Shown in pieces: positions 18,397-25,377 of a stretch of 52,826 nt of DNA. How positions within the stretch are numbered: position 1 is the stretch's first letter; every line of letters starts with the position of its first letter. The notes below the pieces were generated by a model. It was not told where the DNA came from, did not search any database, and saw only the letters and a list, made by a program, of their open reading frames with translations. The translations under genes and the position numbers were made by a program. The DNA comes from Candidatus Paceibacter normanii SCGC AAA255-P19. Its GTDB lineage: Bacteria > Patescibacteriota > Minisyncoccia > Minisyncoccales > Paceibacteraceae. The stretch is taken from contig ASKX01000001.1 of the NCBI GenBank assembly GCA_000398025.1, positions 13,829 to 66,654 of the forward strand, read 5' to 3'.

Positions 18397-18456
18397 GTCA
18401 GATACCCGAGAGATAGCGAAGGGTGAAGATGAAGATTTATCTTCTTCGACTTTTAG
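18397..18456 (-). repeat. palindromic repeat copy inside the argS reading frame
   Basis: On the minus strand it starts AAAGTCGAAGAAGAT, continues AATCTTCATCTTCACCC and ends TTCGCTATCTCTCGGG, the same module order as the intergenic copies. It is translated as VEEDKSSSSPFAISR between KKLK and DMFEKVEV of ArgRS. Normal ArgRS has nothing comparable there, so the element was probably inserted in frame. Confidence 0.75.
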
Positions 18457-18612
18457 TTTCTTGACTATTTCGGCTGGGTTTCTCTTAAGTTGAAGGGCGA
18501 CATTGGTTGAATAATCACCGTGAGATGCGTCTCCTGGACGCTCAACTTTAATCTTTTCTGATTTTTCTCCGGTTGCCTTTTGAATCAATTTTATTATCTC
18601 TTGTCTCGTCAT

Positions 18613-18671
18613 ATTCTTCATTCTACCCTATTTTGCTTAAAAATTAAAGGATTTGTGCTAAACTAAAATTG
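18613..18671. promoter_or_regulatory. divergent promoters argS / smpB
   Basis: Minus strand: TAGAAT (18625-18620) lies seven bases before the argS ATG at 18612. Plus strand: an extended -10, TGcTAAACT (18656-18664), lies seven bases before the smpB ATG at 18672. Neither start has a Shine-Dalgarno. Both geometries predict leaderless transcripts. The -35 boxes are weak. Confidence 0.5.
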
Positions 18672-19118
18672 ATGAGGGTATTGACTGAAAATAAAAAGGC
18701 CTATTTTAATTACCAAATCCTGGAGAAGTTTGAGGCCGGGATCTCTTTGATTGGCCAAGAGGTAAAATCAATAAAATCGGGCAGAGTAAATTTAGCTGGC
18801 TCCTATGTAGTATTAAAGGAAGAGGAAGTATATTTAATTGGGGCTACCATTCCTCCCTATCAACCCAAGAATGCTCCGGCCGATTATAACCCCGAGCGCC
18901 CCCGAAAGCTTCTTTTAAAAAAAATTGAGATAAAGAGTTTAATTGGCAAAGCAAAACAGAAAGGCTTGACTTTAATCCCCTTAAAATTGTATACTAAAAA
19001 CGGCAAAATAAAGCTGGAATTTGCTACAGCTAAGGGAAAAAAGAAAGTTGACAAAAGAGAGCAAACCAAGAAAAGAGAGTTCGAACGCGAAAAAGACAGG
19101 TTGCTTAAACAATATTAA
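18672..19118 (+). CDS. smpB: SsrA-binding protein SmpB
   Basis: Binds tmRNA and positions it in the empty decoding centre during trans-translation. The beta-barrel signature is intact: NKKAYFNYQILEKFEAGI, GQEVKSIKSGRVNL, and LKKIEIKSLIGKAKQKG, followed by the basic C-terminal tail KKVDKREQTKKREFEREKDR that folds in the ribosome. An in-frame TTG lies one codon upstream; the ATG at 18672 is preferred. Length 148 is normal. Its RNA partner starts 15 bases downstream, so both are probably on one transcript. Confidence 0.95.
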   Translation: MRVLTENKKAYFNYQILEKFEAGISLIGQEVKSIKSGRVNLAGSYVVLKEEEVYLIGATIPPYQPKNAPADYNPERPRKLLLKKIEIKSLIGKAKQKGLTLIPLKLYTKNGKIKLEFATAKGKKKVDKREQTKKREFEREKDRLLKQY

Positions 19119-19133
19119 TGTTTCACTCGGGTT

Positions 19134-19482
19134 GGGGATGAAAGGCCTCGATGAGGAGTTGACTAAGGCAAGCAAGCGAAGTTTGCTAGTCCTTCTTAAA
19201 AACTAGCAAAAGGAATAAACGCCAATTTATTTCAAAAACAACCTGCTTTAGCTTACGCTTAAAGCAGCATCTTCTTCACTAATTCTCGATAGGTGAAGCA
19301 GGTGTCATACCATCGAGATAGATGGCTCTTTTCGGCCTAAAAGAGTTATTAAACTTGACTAGGCTAAAGGTAGAAAGATTTTTGCCCAATTTAGACTTTC
19401 TGCTTCTTCAGAAATCGGGCTAAGCTTGTAGAATTATCTTAGAAAAACTCCCCAGATGTGGGTTCGATTCCCACCGTCTCCA
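19134..19482 (+). ncRNA. ssrA: tmRNA (SsrA)
   Basis: The 5' end GGGGATG (19134-19140) pairs with CGTCTCC (19475-19481) to form the acceptor stem, followed by discriminator A; CCA is not encoded. The T arm GTGGGTTCGATTCCCAC lies at 19458-19474. The tag ORF starts at the resume codon GCC (19221) and reads ANLFQKQPALAYA, ending at TAA (19260-19262). As usual, the stop lies in a hairpin, CTGCTTTA with TAAAGCAG (19243-19267). After the charged alanine the tag would be (A)ANLFQKQPALAYA, ending in a hydrophobic protease-like signal. No clear promoter precedes it, so it is probably processed from the smpB transcript. About 349 nt, one-piece type. Confidence 0.93.
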
Positions 19483-19503
19483 CAAAAATAATTATTAAAC
19501 AGT

Positions 19504-20013
19504 TTGATAAAAAAACCCTTTGTAAACAATCAAATAAGGACCTCCCAAGTTAGAGTAGTTGATGAAAATGGCCAGCAGTTGGGAGTTATGCCATTGAAAG
19601 AAGCGCTCCAATTAGCTCAGGAGCGCAATTTAGATTTAATCCAAGTGACAGAAAAAGTGGAACCGCCAGTTTGTAAATTGGGCGACTACGGAAAATATCA
19701 ATACCTGCAAGAAAAAAAAGAAAAGGCTACCCACAAACATAAAGGAGGAGAGCTTAAAGGAATCAGATTGACTTTTAATATCTCCCAGCACGATTTGGAA
19801 ACTAGGGTTCGTCAGGCTGAAAAATTTTTAAAAAAGGGAAATAGAATAAGAGTAGAACTACCATTAAGAGGAAGACAGAGAGCTTTAGGAGATTTTGCTA
19901 AAGAGAAAATGAATAAATTTTTAGAAATCTTGCAAAGCACGGTTTCCGTCAAAATTGAAAGAGAATTAAAAAGGGAACCCCGAGGATTGACAATGATTAT
20001 TTCCAAAAGGTAA
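19504..20013 (+). CDS. infC: translation initiation factor IF-3
   Basis: Binds the 30S subunit and proofreads initiator tRNA. Both domains are present: the N-terminal NNQIRTSQVRVVDENGQQLGVM with the ALQLAQERNLDLIQV helix, a Lys-rich linker, and the C-terminal domain beginning KGIRLTFNISQHDLETR, with EPRGLTMIISKR at the end. The start appears to be TTG at 19504, which fits the rare-start habit of infC. It begins 22 bases after the tmRNA end and heads the conserved infC-rpmI-rplT order. Confidence 0.95.
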   Translation: MIKKPFVNNQIRTSQVRVVDENGQQLGVMPLKEALQLAQERNLDLIQVTEKVEPPVCKLGDYGKYQYLQEKKEKATHKHKGGELKGIRLTFNISQHDLETRVRQAEKFLKKGNRIRVELPLRGRQRALGDFAKEKMNKFLEILQSTVSVKIERELKREPRGLTMIISKR

Positions 20014-20073
20014 AAAGGTCGATGAAGCTGAAGCTTCATTTCCATCTTCGCCCGCCTTGGGCGGACTCGCTAT
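20014..20073 (+). repeat. palindromic repeat filling the infC-rpmI spacer
   Basis: Complete copy in plus orientation: GGTCGATGAAGC, TGAAGCTTCAT, TTCCATCTTCGCCC, then the second hairpin CCGCC/GGCGG and ACTCGC. It ends directly before the rpmI ATG, so the ribosome binding site of rpmI, if any, lies within the repeat. In many bacteria this spacer or leader carries L20 autoregulation; no such fold was recognised. Confidence 0.8.
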
Positions 20074-20265
20074 ATGAAGACTCGTAAATCACTCACCAAA
20101 CGTTTTAAAATTACTAAATCTGGTAAGGTTTTAAGAAGACCGACCGGTCTTGATCATTATCGAGCTAAAAAATCAGGGGGAAAAGTAAGGCAAGGCCGAA
20201 AATGGGTTGAAGTTTCCAAAGCCGAGGCGAAAAAGATAAAGAAATTGCTACCAAAAAGTCGATGA
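20074..20265 (+). CDS. rpmI: 50S ribosomal protein L35
   Basis: 63-residue basic protein with the family core MKTRKSLTKRFKITKSGKV, HYRAKKSGGK and the C-terminal helix AKKIKKLLPK. It is placed between infC and rplT as in most bacteria. The stop TGA overlaps the rplT start (ATGA). Confidence 0.95.
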   Translation: MKTRKSLTKRFKITKSGKVLRRPTGLDHYRAKKSGGKVRQGRKWVEVSKAEAKKIKKLLPKSR

Positions 20266-20609
20266 CTAGAGTAAAACGAGGAAAAATTGCTCACAAAAGA
20301 AGAAAGCGTTTGCTAAAACAGGCCAAAGGTTTTCGTTGGGGAAGAAAAGCAAAATATAGATTAGCCAAGGATGCCTTGTATCACGCCTGGGAATATGCTT
20401 ATCGCGACAGAAGAACAAAAAAAAGAGAATTCCGCAGGCTTTGGCAAACTCAAATTTCGGCTGCCTGTCGCCAAGCTAAAATTTCTTATAGCCGATTTAT
20501 TGCTGGCCTTAAGAAAAATAAAGTTGAACTGGATAGAAAAATCTTGGCTACTCTAGCTCGAGATCACCCTGAAATCTTAAAAAAAATCGTTGAGAAAGTA
20601 AAGAGTTAA
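20262..20609 (+). CDS. rplT: 50S ribosomal protein L20
   Basis: 115 residues with the L20 signature: TRVKRGKIAHKRRKRLLKQAKGFRWGR at the N-terminus and YAYRDRRTKKREFRRLWQTQI in the middle. It binds 23S rRNA early in 50S assembly. It overlaps rpmI by four bases, and the operon ends at the strong terminator just downstream. Confidence 0.96.
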   Translation: MTRVKRGKIAHKRRKRLLKQAKGFRWGRKAKYRLAKDALYHAWEYAYRDRRTKKREFRRLWQTQISAACRQAKISYSRFIAGLKKNKVELDRKILATLARDHPEILKKIVEKVKS

Positions 20610-20630
20610 TTTTTATTAAGCACTAACTAA

Positions 20631-20662
20631 AAAATCCGTACCTATCTATTGGTACGGATTTT
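20631..20662 (+). terminator. strong intrinsic terminator after rplT
   Basis: Perfect 12-bp stem AAAATCCGTACC (20631-20642) with GGTACGGATTTT (20651-20662) and an 8-base loop. It is symmetric, so it probably also ends the convergent PurF-like transcript from the right. Confidence 0.85.
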
Positions 20663-20679
20663 GCTTCTTAAACTCTTAA

Positions 20680-22083
20680 TCAGTATTGGAGATACTTTTT
20701 TATTAAATCTTCTCCGCGATCAAAGCAACACAAACACAAGTTATTCCTAGTTACTGGATCTTCCGTTTTTCTCTCTTCGCTTTGGGCGCTTAGAATTGCC
20801 TCCACAAAATCATCTATCGTATTGAATTCTAAGCTTTTTACCTTTAATTCTTTTCTCATCTCTTCTTTGCTACGAGTGGCGGCGAAAAGCTTTCTTGTCG
20901 GATGCTCGGGTACCTCTAACGGACAACCGTTTACTTTTGGCGGGCAAGCTATCCTTATATGTATACCGCGATCCTCATCTAGCGGATGGAATCTTGAAAG
21001 CAAAGCTTGTAGCGAAAAGATACGAGCCAGAAACTGGTTTCCTTCTACGATTGAGTCGTCTACGCCAATAAATGTTTTGTATTTTTTTAGCACCCATTGG
21101 ATAGGAGAATATTTATCTCTCCCCCTTTCTCTTCTTTCTTGTTCTGTCTCTCTAAGATAACTCCTGCCTAAAGAATGATACTGCCAAGCGTTAATATGGA
21201 GGATCCCGGATTCTTCAGCATATCCCTCTTCAGCTGTATTGCCTGATAACGGGAAAGGGAACACTCTTTGCGCTGGCACGCCGTATTTTCGCGCCAATGT
21301 CACCCCCATATAATTTCTCGCCAGACCAATATCTATGCCTTCAAAGACTGAAGCGGGACCTTGACCATATCCAACATTAAAAGGACACATAACTAGTCCG
21401 GGCGACGGCAGACGTTTCAAGCTCTGAAACCCAGTACTTTTAACCTGGATAATCTCGCCAGGATACACCTCCCTAAGAATTTCTGTCTTGTCGTCATCAA
21501 AAACAGCACCCAGAGCTAAAGATTCTGAACAAACAGCGCAGTAGCCTTTTTCGTTCCTAGCAATAACCAGCGAATTAAATCCTCGTGGGTCTTTACAGGC
21601 AAAGACTCCGTCAGTAGTAAGTACCACCAAAGTGAACCTTCCTCTGACCTCTCTTATGACAGTTGCCAACCCTTCTGCAGGATCATCACTACCCCCTATC
21701 AACCCAGCACACAGTCTGATATCTGAACCAAGGAGATAAGGATATTTTTTACTAAGCTCATCCCGATTAACTATTTTTACATCTCCAGCAATAGCGAAAG
21801 GGCCAATTTTAGATTTTTCAATAAACTTTGGCTGAGAGTCAATATAATCTACTCCGCCAATCGCTGTTTGAGACTCCACGACAGAAGGATTTGTTGATAT
21901 CGCCTTCTGAATAACTTTATCAATGGCTCCTCCTTCTTCGTCTCTTTCGTTTACAATCCCGTCTTTTGTCAAAAAAGCGACGCCGCTATACTTATCCCCT
22001 CTTATGGGTTGAAGGGGCGTCATTCCTCTTCTCATTCTCTCTAAACATCTCTCATTTAGACTCATTCCGATTCCAGCAGACAT
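20680..22083 (-). CDS. PurF-like (amidophosphoribosyltransferase-family) protein with degenerate active sites
   Basis: 467 residues matching PurF along its length: GRFTLVVLTTDGVFACKDPRG and YPGEIIQV of the Ntn domain, then ARNYMGVTLARKYGV, EEGYAEESGI and IGVDDSIVEGNQ of the PRTase domain. The catalytic Cys that should follow Met1 is missing (MSAGIGMS). The Arg-Tyr-Ser and His-Asn-Gly glutamine-site motifs are gone (AIGG, AGDV), and the PRPP loop DDSIVRGTT has become DDSIVEGNQ. Cysteines at the Fe-S ligand positions of Bacillus-type PurF are retained (233, 380/387, 450-453). The ATG at 22083 has a perfect SD (GGGAGGT); a TTG 42 bases upstream is rejected. The gene looks more GC-rich than its neighbours. 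It lies 87 bases downstream of guaB. Ordinary PurF activity is unlikely; a regulatory or non-catalytic role is inferred. Confidence 0.75.
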   Translation of the reverse strand: MSAGIGMSLNERCLERMRRGMTPLQPIRGDKYSGVAFLTKDGIVNERDEEGGAIDKVIQKAISTNPSVVESQTAIGGVDYIDSQPKFIEKSKIGPFAIAGDVKIVNRDELSKKYPYLLGSDIRLCAGLIGGSDDPAEGLATVIREVRGRFTLVVLTTDGVFACKDPRGFNSLVIARNEKGYCAVCSESLALGAVFDDDKTEILREVYPGEIIQVKSTGFQSLKRLPSPGLVMCPFNVGYGQGPASVFEGIDIGLARNYMGVTLARKYGVPAQRVFPFPLSGNTAEEGYAEESGILHINAWQYHSLGRSYLRETEQERRERGRDKYSPIQWVLKKYKTFIGVDDSIVEGNQFLARIFSLQALLSRFHPLDEDRGIHIRIACPPKVNGCPLEVPEHPTRKLFAATRSKEEMRKELKVKSLEFNTIDDFVEAILSAQSEERKTEDPVTRNNLCLCCFDRGEDLIKKYLQY

Positions 22084-22170
22084 TTCTACCTCCCTTTCTG
22101 GTATTTTGACATTTTTGATATTCAAATGAAAAAGAGCCGATAAATTAGCCCTCCTTTTGTATCTTACTAT

Positions 22171-23667
22171 TTATTTTTGTTCTGGCAAAGGCCGGATGTC
22201 GGCTTCTTCTTGGAGTTCTTTGATATTTTTAAATCCTTGTTTTTGGAGAGATTGTTTCACGCCAACAATTAATCTGGGAAGAAAATCGTAACCTGAACCT
22301 CGGTATGGCATTTTAGTTACTATTCCTTCAGCGATTTTTATTTTTACTTTATCCACGGCGTATCTTACGGCTGAAGTTCCTTCCATCGCTTCCAAAGAAC
22401 CCATCCCTCGATACTTTTTAACCATTCTATTCTCTTCATAATCAAACTCTGGAGAACCGGGAGATTCATCTAAACCAGCTAAAATGCTTCCCATCATTAC
22501 AGTATGAGCTCCCAGAGCTAGGGCTTTGGCGACATCGCCGGGTTTTTGAGTTCCTTCGCCCGCCTCGTCAACCACCTTTATCCCGCCATCAGCAATAAGG
22601 GGAAGGAAGCCGTATTTTGGTTCTAATCTTTTAGCTTCCTGGCAACAGTCCCAAACAGCTGAAGCTTGGGCCCTGCCTGTTCCTAATTCTTGCTGGGTTA
22701 TGCAAGCAGCTCCCGGCCCCATGCCAATTTTAATAGCGTCGCAGTAATCAAACCCTTGCTCGATTATTTTTCTTACCACTTCAGCTGAAGCAACGTTACC
22801 CATTATCACATCTAAAACTGGAAAGTTCTCTTTACAGTATTTGGCAATTTCAAATTGCTCTTTGAAAACTACGCTGGCCTCAATGTTAATTCCGTCAGCC
22901 TCAGCGTCAAATGCTTTGCCAATTCTCTCTTTAGCCAACTCTAATCTTCCCTCAACCGCCACAAACGTTCTCAGTTGTTTGTTCTCATTTTTGGTAGCTA
23001 AAGGGAATTGCTCGTTTTTTCTGATATCTGAGTCAGTTACTAGAGCGGCTATTTTATCCGCTTCATCAACAATAATTAGAGTATCAAGATTATTCTCTCT
23101 TATGATTTTATTGGCAGCGTTGAGATCGTTTTTATCAACCGTTTCTTGCTTTTTACCAACAATCAGCTTTTCTCTAGGAGTCATCACTTCTTTTAGTTTT
23201 GTTTCCATATCATTTCGATATCTGATATCCCGGCGAGTAACAATTCCAACTAATTTAGAATTTAAAGTACCGTTTTCAGTAATCGGCGTGCTAAAAAATC
23301 CATACTTTTCATTAATATTATAAACATCCTGAATTGTGTTTTGAGAAGACAAAACAATGGGGTTAAAAACGAATCCTGCCTCAAATCTCTTTACTTTTTC
23401 TACTTCTTCAATCTGTTCGTTGATAGTTGGGAAATTGTAGTGAATAACCCCTATCCCTCCAAAAAGAGCCGTAACAATTGCCATCTCGGCCTCGGTAACT
23501 GTATCCATGGGAGCTGAAACAAAAGGAGCTTTCAAAATAATCCTTTTGGTAAAATTAGTGGTTAAATCAACCTCATCTCTCTCAAAATCAGGTAAGCGAT
23601 TGGAAATTAAAGTGACGTCTTTGTACCAAAATTCTTTATTTTGTAGGTCGGGATGTAATTTTGCCAT
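22171..23667 (-). CDS. guaB: inosine-5'-monophosphate dehydrogenase
   Basis: Oxidises IMP to XMP with NAD+, feeding GMP synthase. TIM barrel with FVSAPMDTVTEAEMA near residue 50, a CBS-domain pair (about 100-220), catalytic loop IKIGMGPGAACITQQELGTGRAQ (Cys of ACIT), IADGGI, and KKYRGMGSLEAM. The catalytic-loop wording CITQ..GRAQ resembles eukaryotic-type IMPDH rather than the common bacterial CTTR. The CBS pair argues against GMP reductase. TATAAT lies eight bases before the ATG and no SD is seen, so the mRNA is probably leaderless. The PurF-like gene follows on the same strand. Confidence 0.93.
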   Translation of the reverse strand: MAKLHPDLQNKEFWYKDVTLISNRLPDFERDEVDLTTNFTKRIILKAPFVSAPMDTVTEAEMAIVTALFGGIGVIHYNFPTINEQIEEVEKVKRFEAGFVFNPIVLSSQNTIQDVYNINEKYGFFSTPITENGTLNSKLVGIVTRRDIRYRNDMETKLKEVMTPREKLIVGKKQETVDKNDLNAANKIIRENNLDTLIIVDEADKIAALVTDSDIRKNEQFPLATKNENKQLRTFVAVEGRLELAKERIGKAFDAEADGINIEASVVFKEQFEIAKYCKENFPVLDVIMGNVASAEVVRKIIEQGFDYCDAIKIGMGPGAACITQQELGTGRAQASAVWDCCQEAKRLEPKYGFLPLIADGGIKVVDEAGEGTQKPGDVAKALALGAHTVMMGSILAGLDESPGSPEFDYEENRMVKKYRGMGSLEAMEGTSAVRYAVDKVKIKIAEGIVTKMPYRGSGYDFLPRLIVGVKQSLQKQGFKNIKELQEEADIRPLPEQK

Positions 23668-23675
23668 TTTTTATT

Positions 23676-23681
23676 ATTATA
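23676..23681 (-). promoter_or_regulatory. guaB -10 element (leaderless geometry)
   Basis: A perfect TATAAT on the minus strand, eight bases before the guaB ATG at 23667. A convincing -35 is not seen at 17 bases; TTGAAA occurs too close. The predicted transcript starts at or within two bases of the ATG. Confidence 0.5.
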
Positions 23682-23690
23682 TCTTCTTTT

Positions 23691-24941
23691 TCAACAAAGT
23701 AATTTTTGATAGAGTTTTAAATGGTCTCTTAAAAGTCGGGGGGTTAAAAATTTTTCTCTGACAGTTTCTTTAGCTTCTTTCCCTAATTCTTCTGCCAGTT
23801 TAGGGTTTTTAATTAATTGAACAATTCTTTTAGCTGCTTCTTTGGGACTGGAAACCAAAAAACCGTTCTTACCATCTTTAATTTGTAATTTTATTCCGCC
23901 CACCTTTCCGCCAATCACTGCTTTTTCTTTCCACATGGCTTCAGTCACGCCAAGACCAAAACCTTCTCTAACTGATTTATGTAAGACGACGGAGGTAACG
24001 ACTTGAAAAGCATTAACAAATAAATCTACTTTTAAACTGCCTAATTGTCCCGGATCAGAAAAGAGGAAAATATCTGGATCGTGTTTGACTTTTCTTTGAA
24101 CTTTTTTAAAAATTTTTGCTCCCTCAGGATCATCTCTAGCTAAAAACAAACCTAAAAAAGCTAATTGTAAATCAGGAATTTTCTTTTTGGCAATTTGATA
24201 AGCTTCAACAGCTCCCAAAGGGTCTTTCCAAGGATCAAAACGGCCAACCTGAATAACCAAAGGCTTATCAGGATCTACTCCTAAGGTCTCTACAATATTT
24301 TTGGCAACATTTAAGCTTAAGGGTTTATTTTTAGAGGTTAAGGGGTCAATGGCTGGAGAAAAAACAGCAACTTTTCTTTTAGGAAGAGACGGGCCAATAA
24401 ATTCTTTGGAGGTAAAAACTATTTTATCATACATTAGCATAAAAGGGTGGATAAACTCCCAGGCCTCTCGATTGGGATGGGAACTATCAACATGGACTCG
24501 CCAAACTGAAGGATGGAAATTAGGAAGGAAAGCTGCTATTCCTACTGGCTGTGGGTCATGAACGACCCAAAGATCAGGCTTCATGTCTTGCATCAATCTG
24601 GCTGTTTTTTCCATGTGGCGAATATATAGCTTTCTAGCCGAAAAAGGAAGCTCAAATTCTTTTCCCTGGAAAGCATTATGAATTTGTTTAGTCAAAGTAA
24701 AAAATTTTTCTCCCGGAGGATTATTATGCCAAGCAGCTTTTAAACCCACTCCTTTCATTAGAGGTACCAAACTTTGAATTATCTCTGCCACTCCTCCGCC
24801 ACGCGGCGCCGCGTTAACGTGCACCACTTTTAAACCTTTAAGGTCTTTAGCTATTTTTTTTATTTCCTTAAAAAGGTGGCTAGGGATAATACCTTTGTAT
24901 TTTTCTATTCTTCTAGTTGGAGTTTTAACTTTGGGCAACAT
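23691..24941 (-). CDS. GT4-family glycosyltransferase, TreT-like (trehalose synthase type)
   Basis: 416 residues with a GT-B fold. The N-terminus has VVHVNAAPRGGGVAEIIQSLVPLM, the phrase typical of TreT-type trehalose glycosyltransferases, plus WHNNPPGEKFFTLTKQIHNAFQG and WVVHDPQP. The C-terminal nucleotide-sugar half has VIQVGRFDPWKDPLGAVEAY and EGFGLGVTEAMWKEKAVIGG (E-x7-E). TreT makes trehalose from an NDP-glucose and glucose; the substrate here is inferred from similarity only. The start overlaps the Nudix gene by 17 bases. Confidence 0.8.
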   Translation of the reverse strand: MLPKVKTPTRRIEKYKGIIPSHLFKEIKKIAKDLKGLKVVHVNAAPRGGGVAEIIQSLVPLMKGVGLKAAWHNNPPGEKFFTLTKQIHNAFQGKEFELPFSARKLYIRHMEKTARLMQDMKPDLWVVHDPQPVGIAAFLPNFHPSVWRVHVDSSHPNREAWEFIHPFMLMYDKIVFTSKEFIGPSLPKRKVAVFSPAIDPLTSKNKPLSLNVAKNIVETLGVDPDKPLVIQVGRFDPWKDPLGAVEAYQIAKKKIPDLQLAFLGLFLARDDPEGAKIFKKVQRKVKHDPDIFLFSDPGQLGSLKVDLFVNAFQVVTSVVLHKSVREGFGLGVTEAMWKEKAVIGGKVGGIKLQIKDGKNGFLVSSPKEAAKRIVQLIKNPKLAEELGKEAKETVREKFLTPRLLRDHLKLYQKLLC

Positions 24942-25374
24942 AGTGGTTTAAAAAGTCATGGGCTTTTTTAAGAATTTCTTTAGCATTTTTAAAAGATAAG
25001 TGCTCTAAGGCCTCTTCATATAATAACCACTGGAATCCTGTGTGCTCATAAGAAATTTTAACATTTTTGGTTTCGGTTTCTACTAAGTAAAAAGTGGCAA
25101 ATTTTAAAATATTTTTACCTTTAAATTTAAAAAAATATTTAATCGTTTCTTTGAAGCCCTCAACAAATTTTATATCTTTCAAGCCTGTTTCCTCTTCTAT
25201 CTCTCTTTTCACTGTAACTTCCGGCTTTTCTCCTTTTTCAATGTGGCCTTTGGGAAAATCCCAATAACTTCTTTTAGCCCGATGAGAAACCGAAGGATAC
25301 TGCAAAAGGAGGTAATAGATTTTGTTATCCTCCTTTCTAAACACCGCTGCTCCTACCGATTTTTCTATTGGCAT
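24925..25374 (-). CDS. Nudix hydrolase
   Basis: 149 residues with a complete Nudix box, GHIEKGEKPEVTVKREIEEE then TGL (43-65), the metal site for hydrolysing nucleoside diphosphate-linked compounds. The N-terminal strand KSVGAAVFRKEDNKIYYLLL and the SYWDFPKG lead-in resemble diadenosine tetraphosphate (Ap4A) hydrolases of the MutT/NUDT2 type, so Ap4A is a reasonable candidate substrate, particularly near many aminoacyl-tRNA synthetase genes. It sits between polX and the TreT-like gene. Confidence 0.88.
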   Translation of the reverse strand: MPIEKSVGAAVFRKEDNKIYYLLLQYPSVSHRAKRSYWDFPKGHIEKGEKPEVTVKREIEEETGLKDIKFVEGFKETIKYFFKFKGKNILKFATFYLVETETKNVKISYEHTGFQWLLYEEALEHLSFKNAKEILKKAHDFLNHYVAQS

Positions 25375-25377
25375 GGG

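Larger units (their letters stand above)
17022..18621 (-). pseudogene. argS: arginyl-tRNA synthetase, interrupted by one frameshift
   Basis: The 5' part (18621-18316) encodes the ArgRS additional domain (GDYSTNVA, EVAEPGFINFFL) and stops after KEYLQKTG. Shifting one base at the run of six A residues (18324-18329) restores QVEEILKEKEKF and an open frame through SANPTGPLHIGNGRN (the HIGN signature), REYFINDARNSGQI, and into the C-terminal part ending GITTPERM at 17022. The total fits a normal ArgRS of about 530 residues. Because ArgRS is essential and only one base is wrong in a homopolymer, a sequencing error or a slippage-tolerant site is more likely than real loss. Two repeat-derived peptides lie in frame: DKSSSSPFAISRVS (about residues 61-74) and LSEVEG near the C-terminus. 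The preferred start is the ATG at 18612 (MTRQEI), seven bases after a TAGAAT -10, which implies a leaderless mRNA. Confidence 0.9.

Noticed and set aside
20014..20073. L20 autoregulatory leader
   Set aside because: The sequence is a copy of the dispersed palindromic family; no pseudoknot typical of the rpmI leader could be recognised.
22084..22125. TTG start giving a 14-residue longer PurF-like protein
   Set aside because: A perfect GGGAGGT lies six bases before the ATG at 22083, and the PurF fold starts there.
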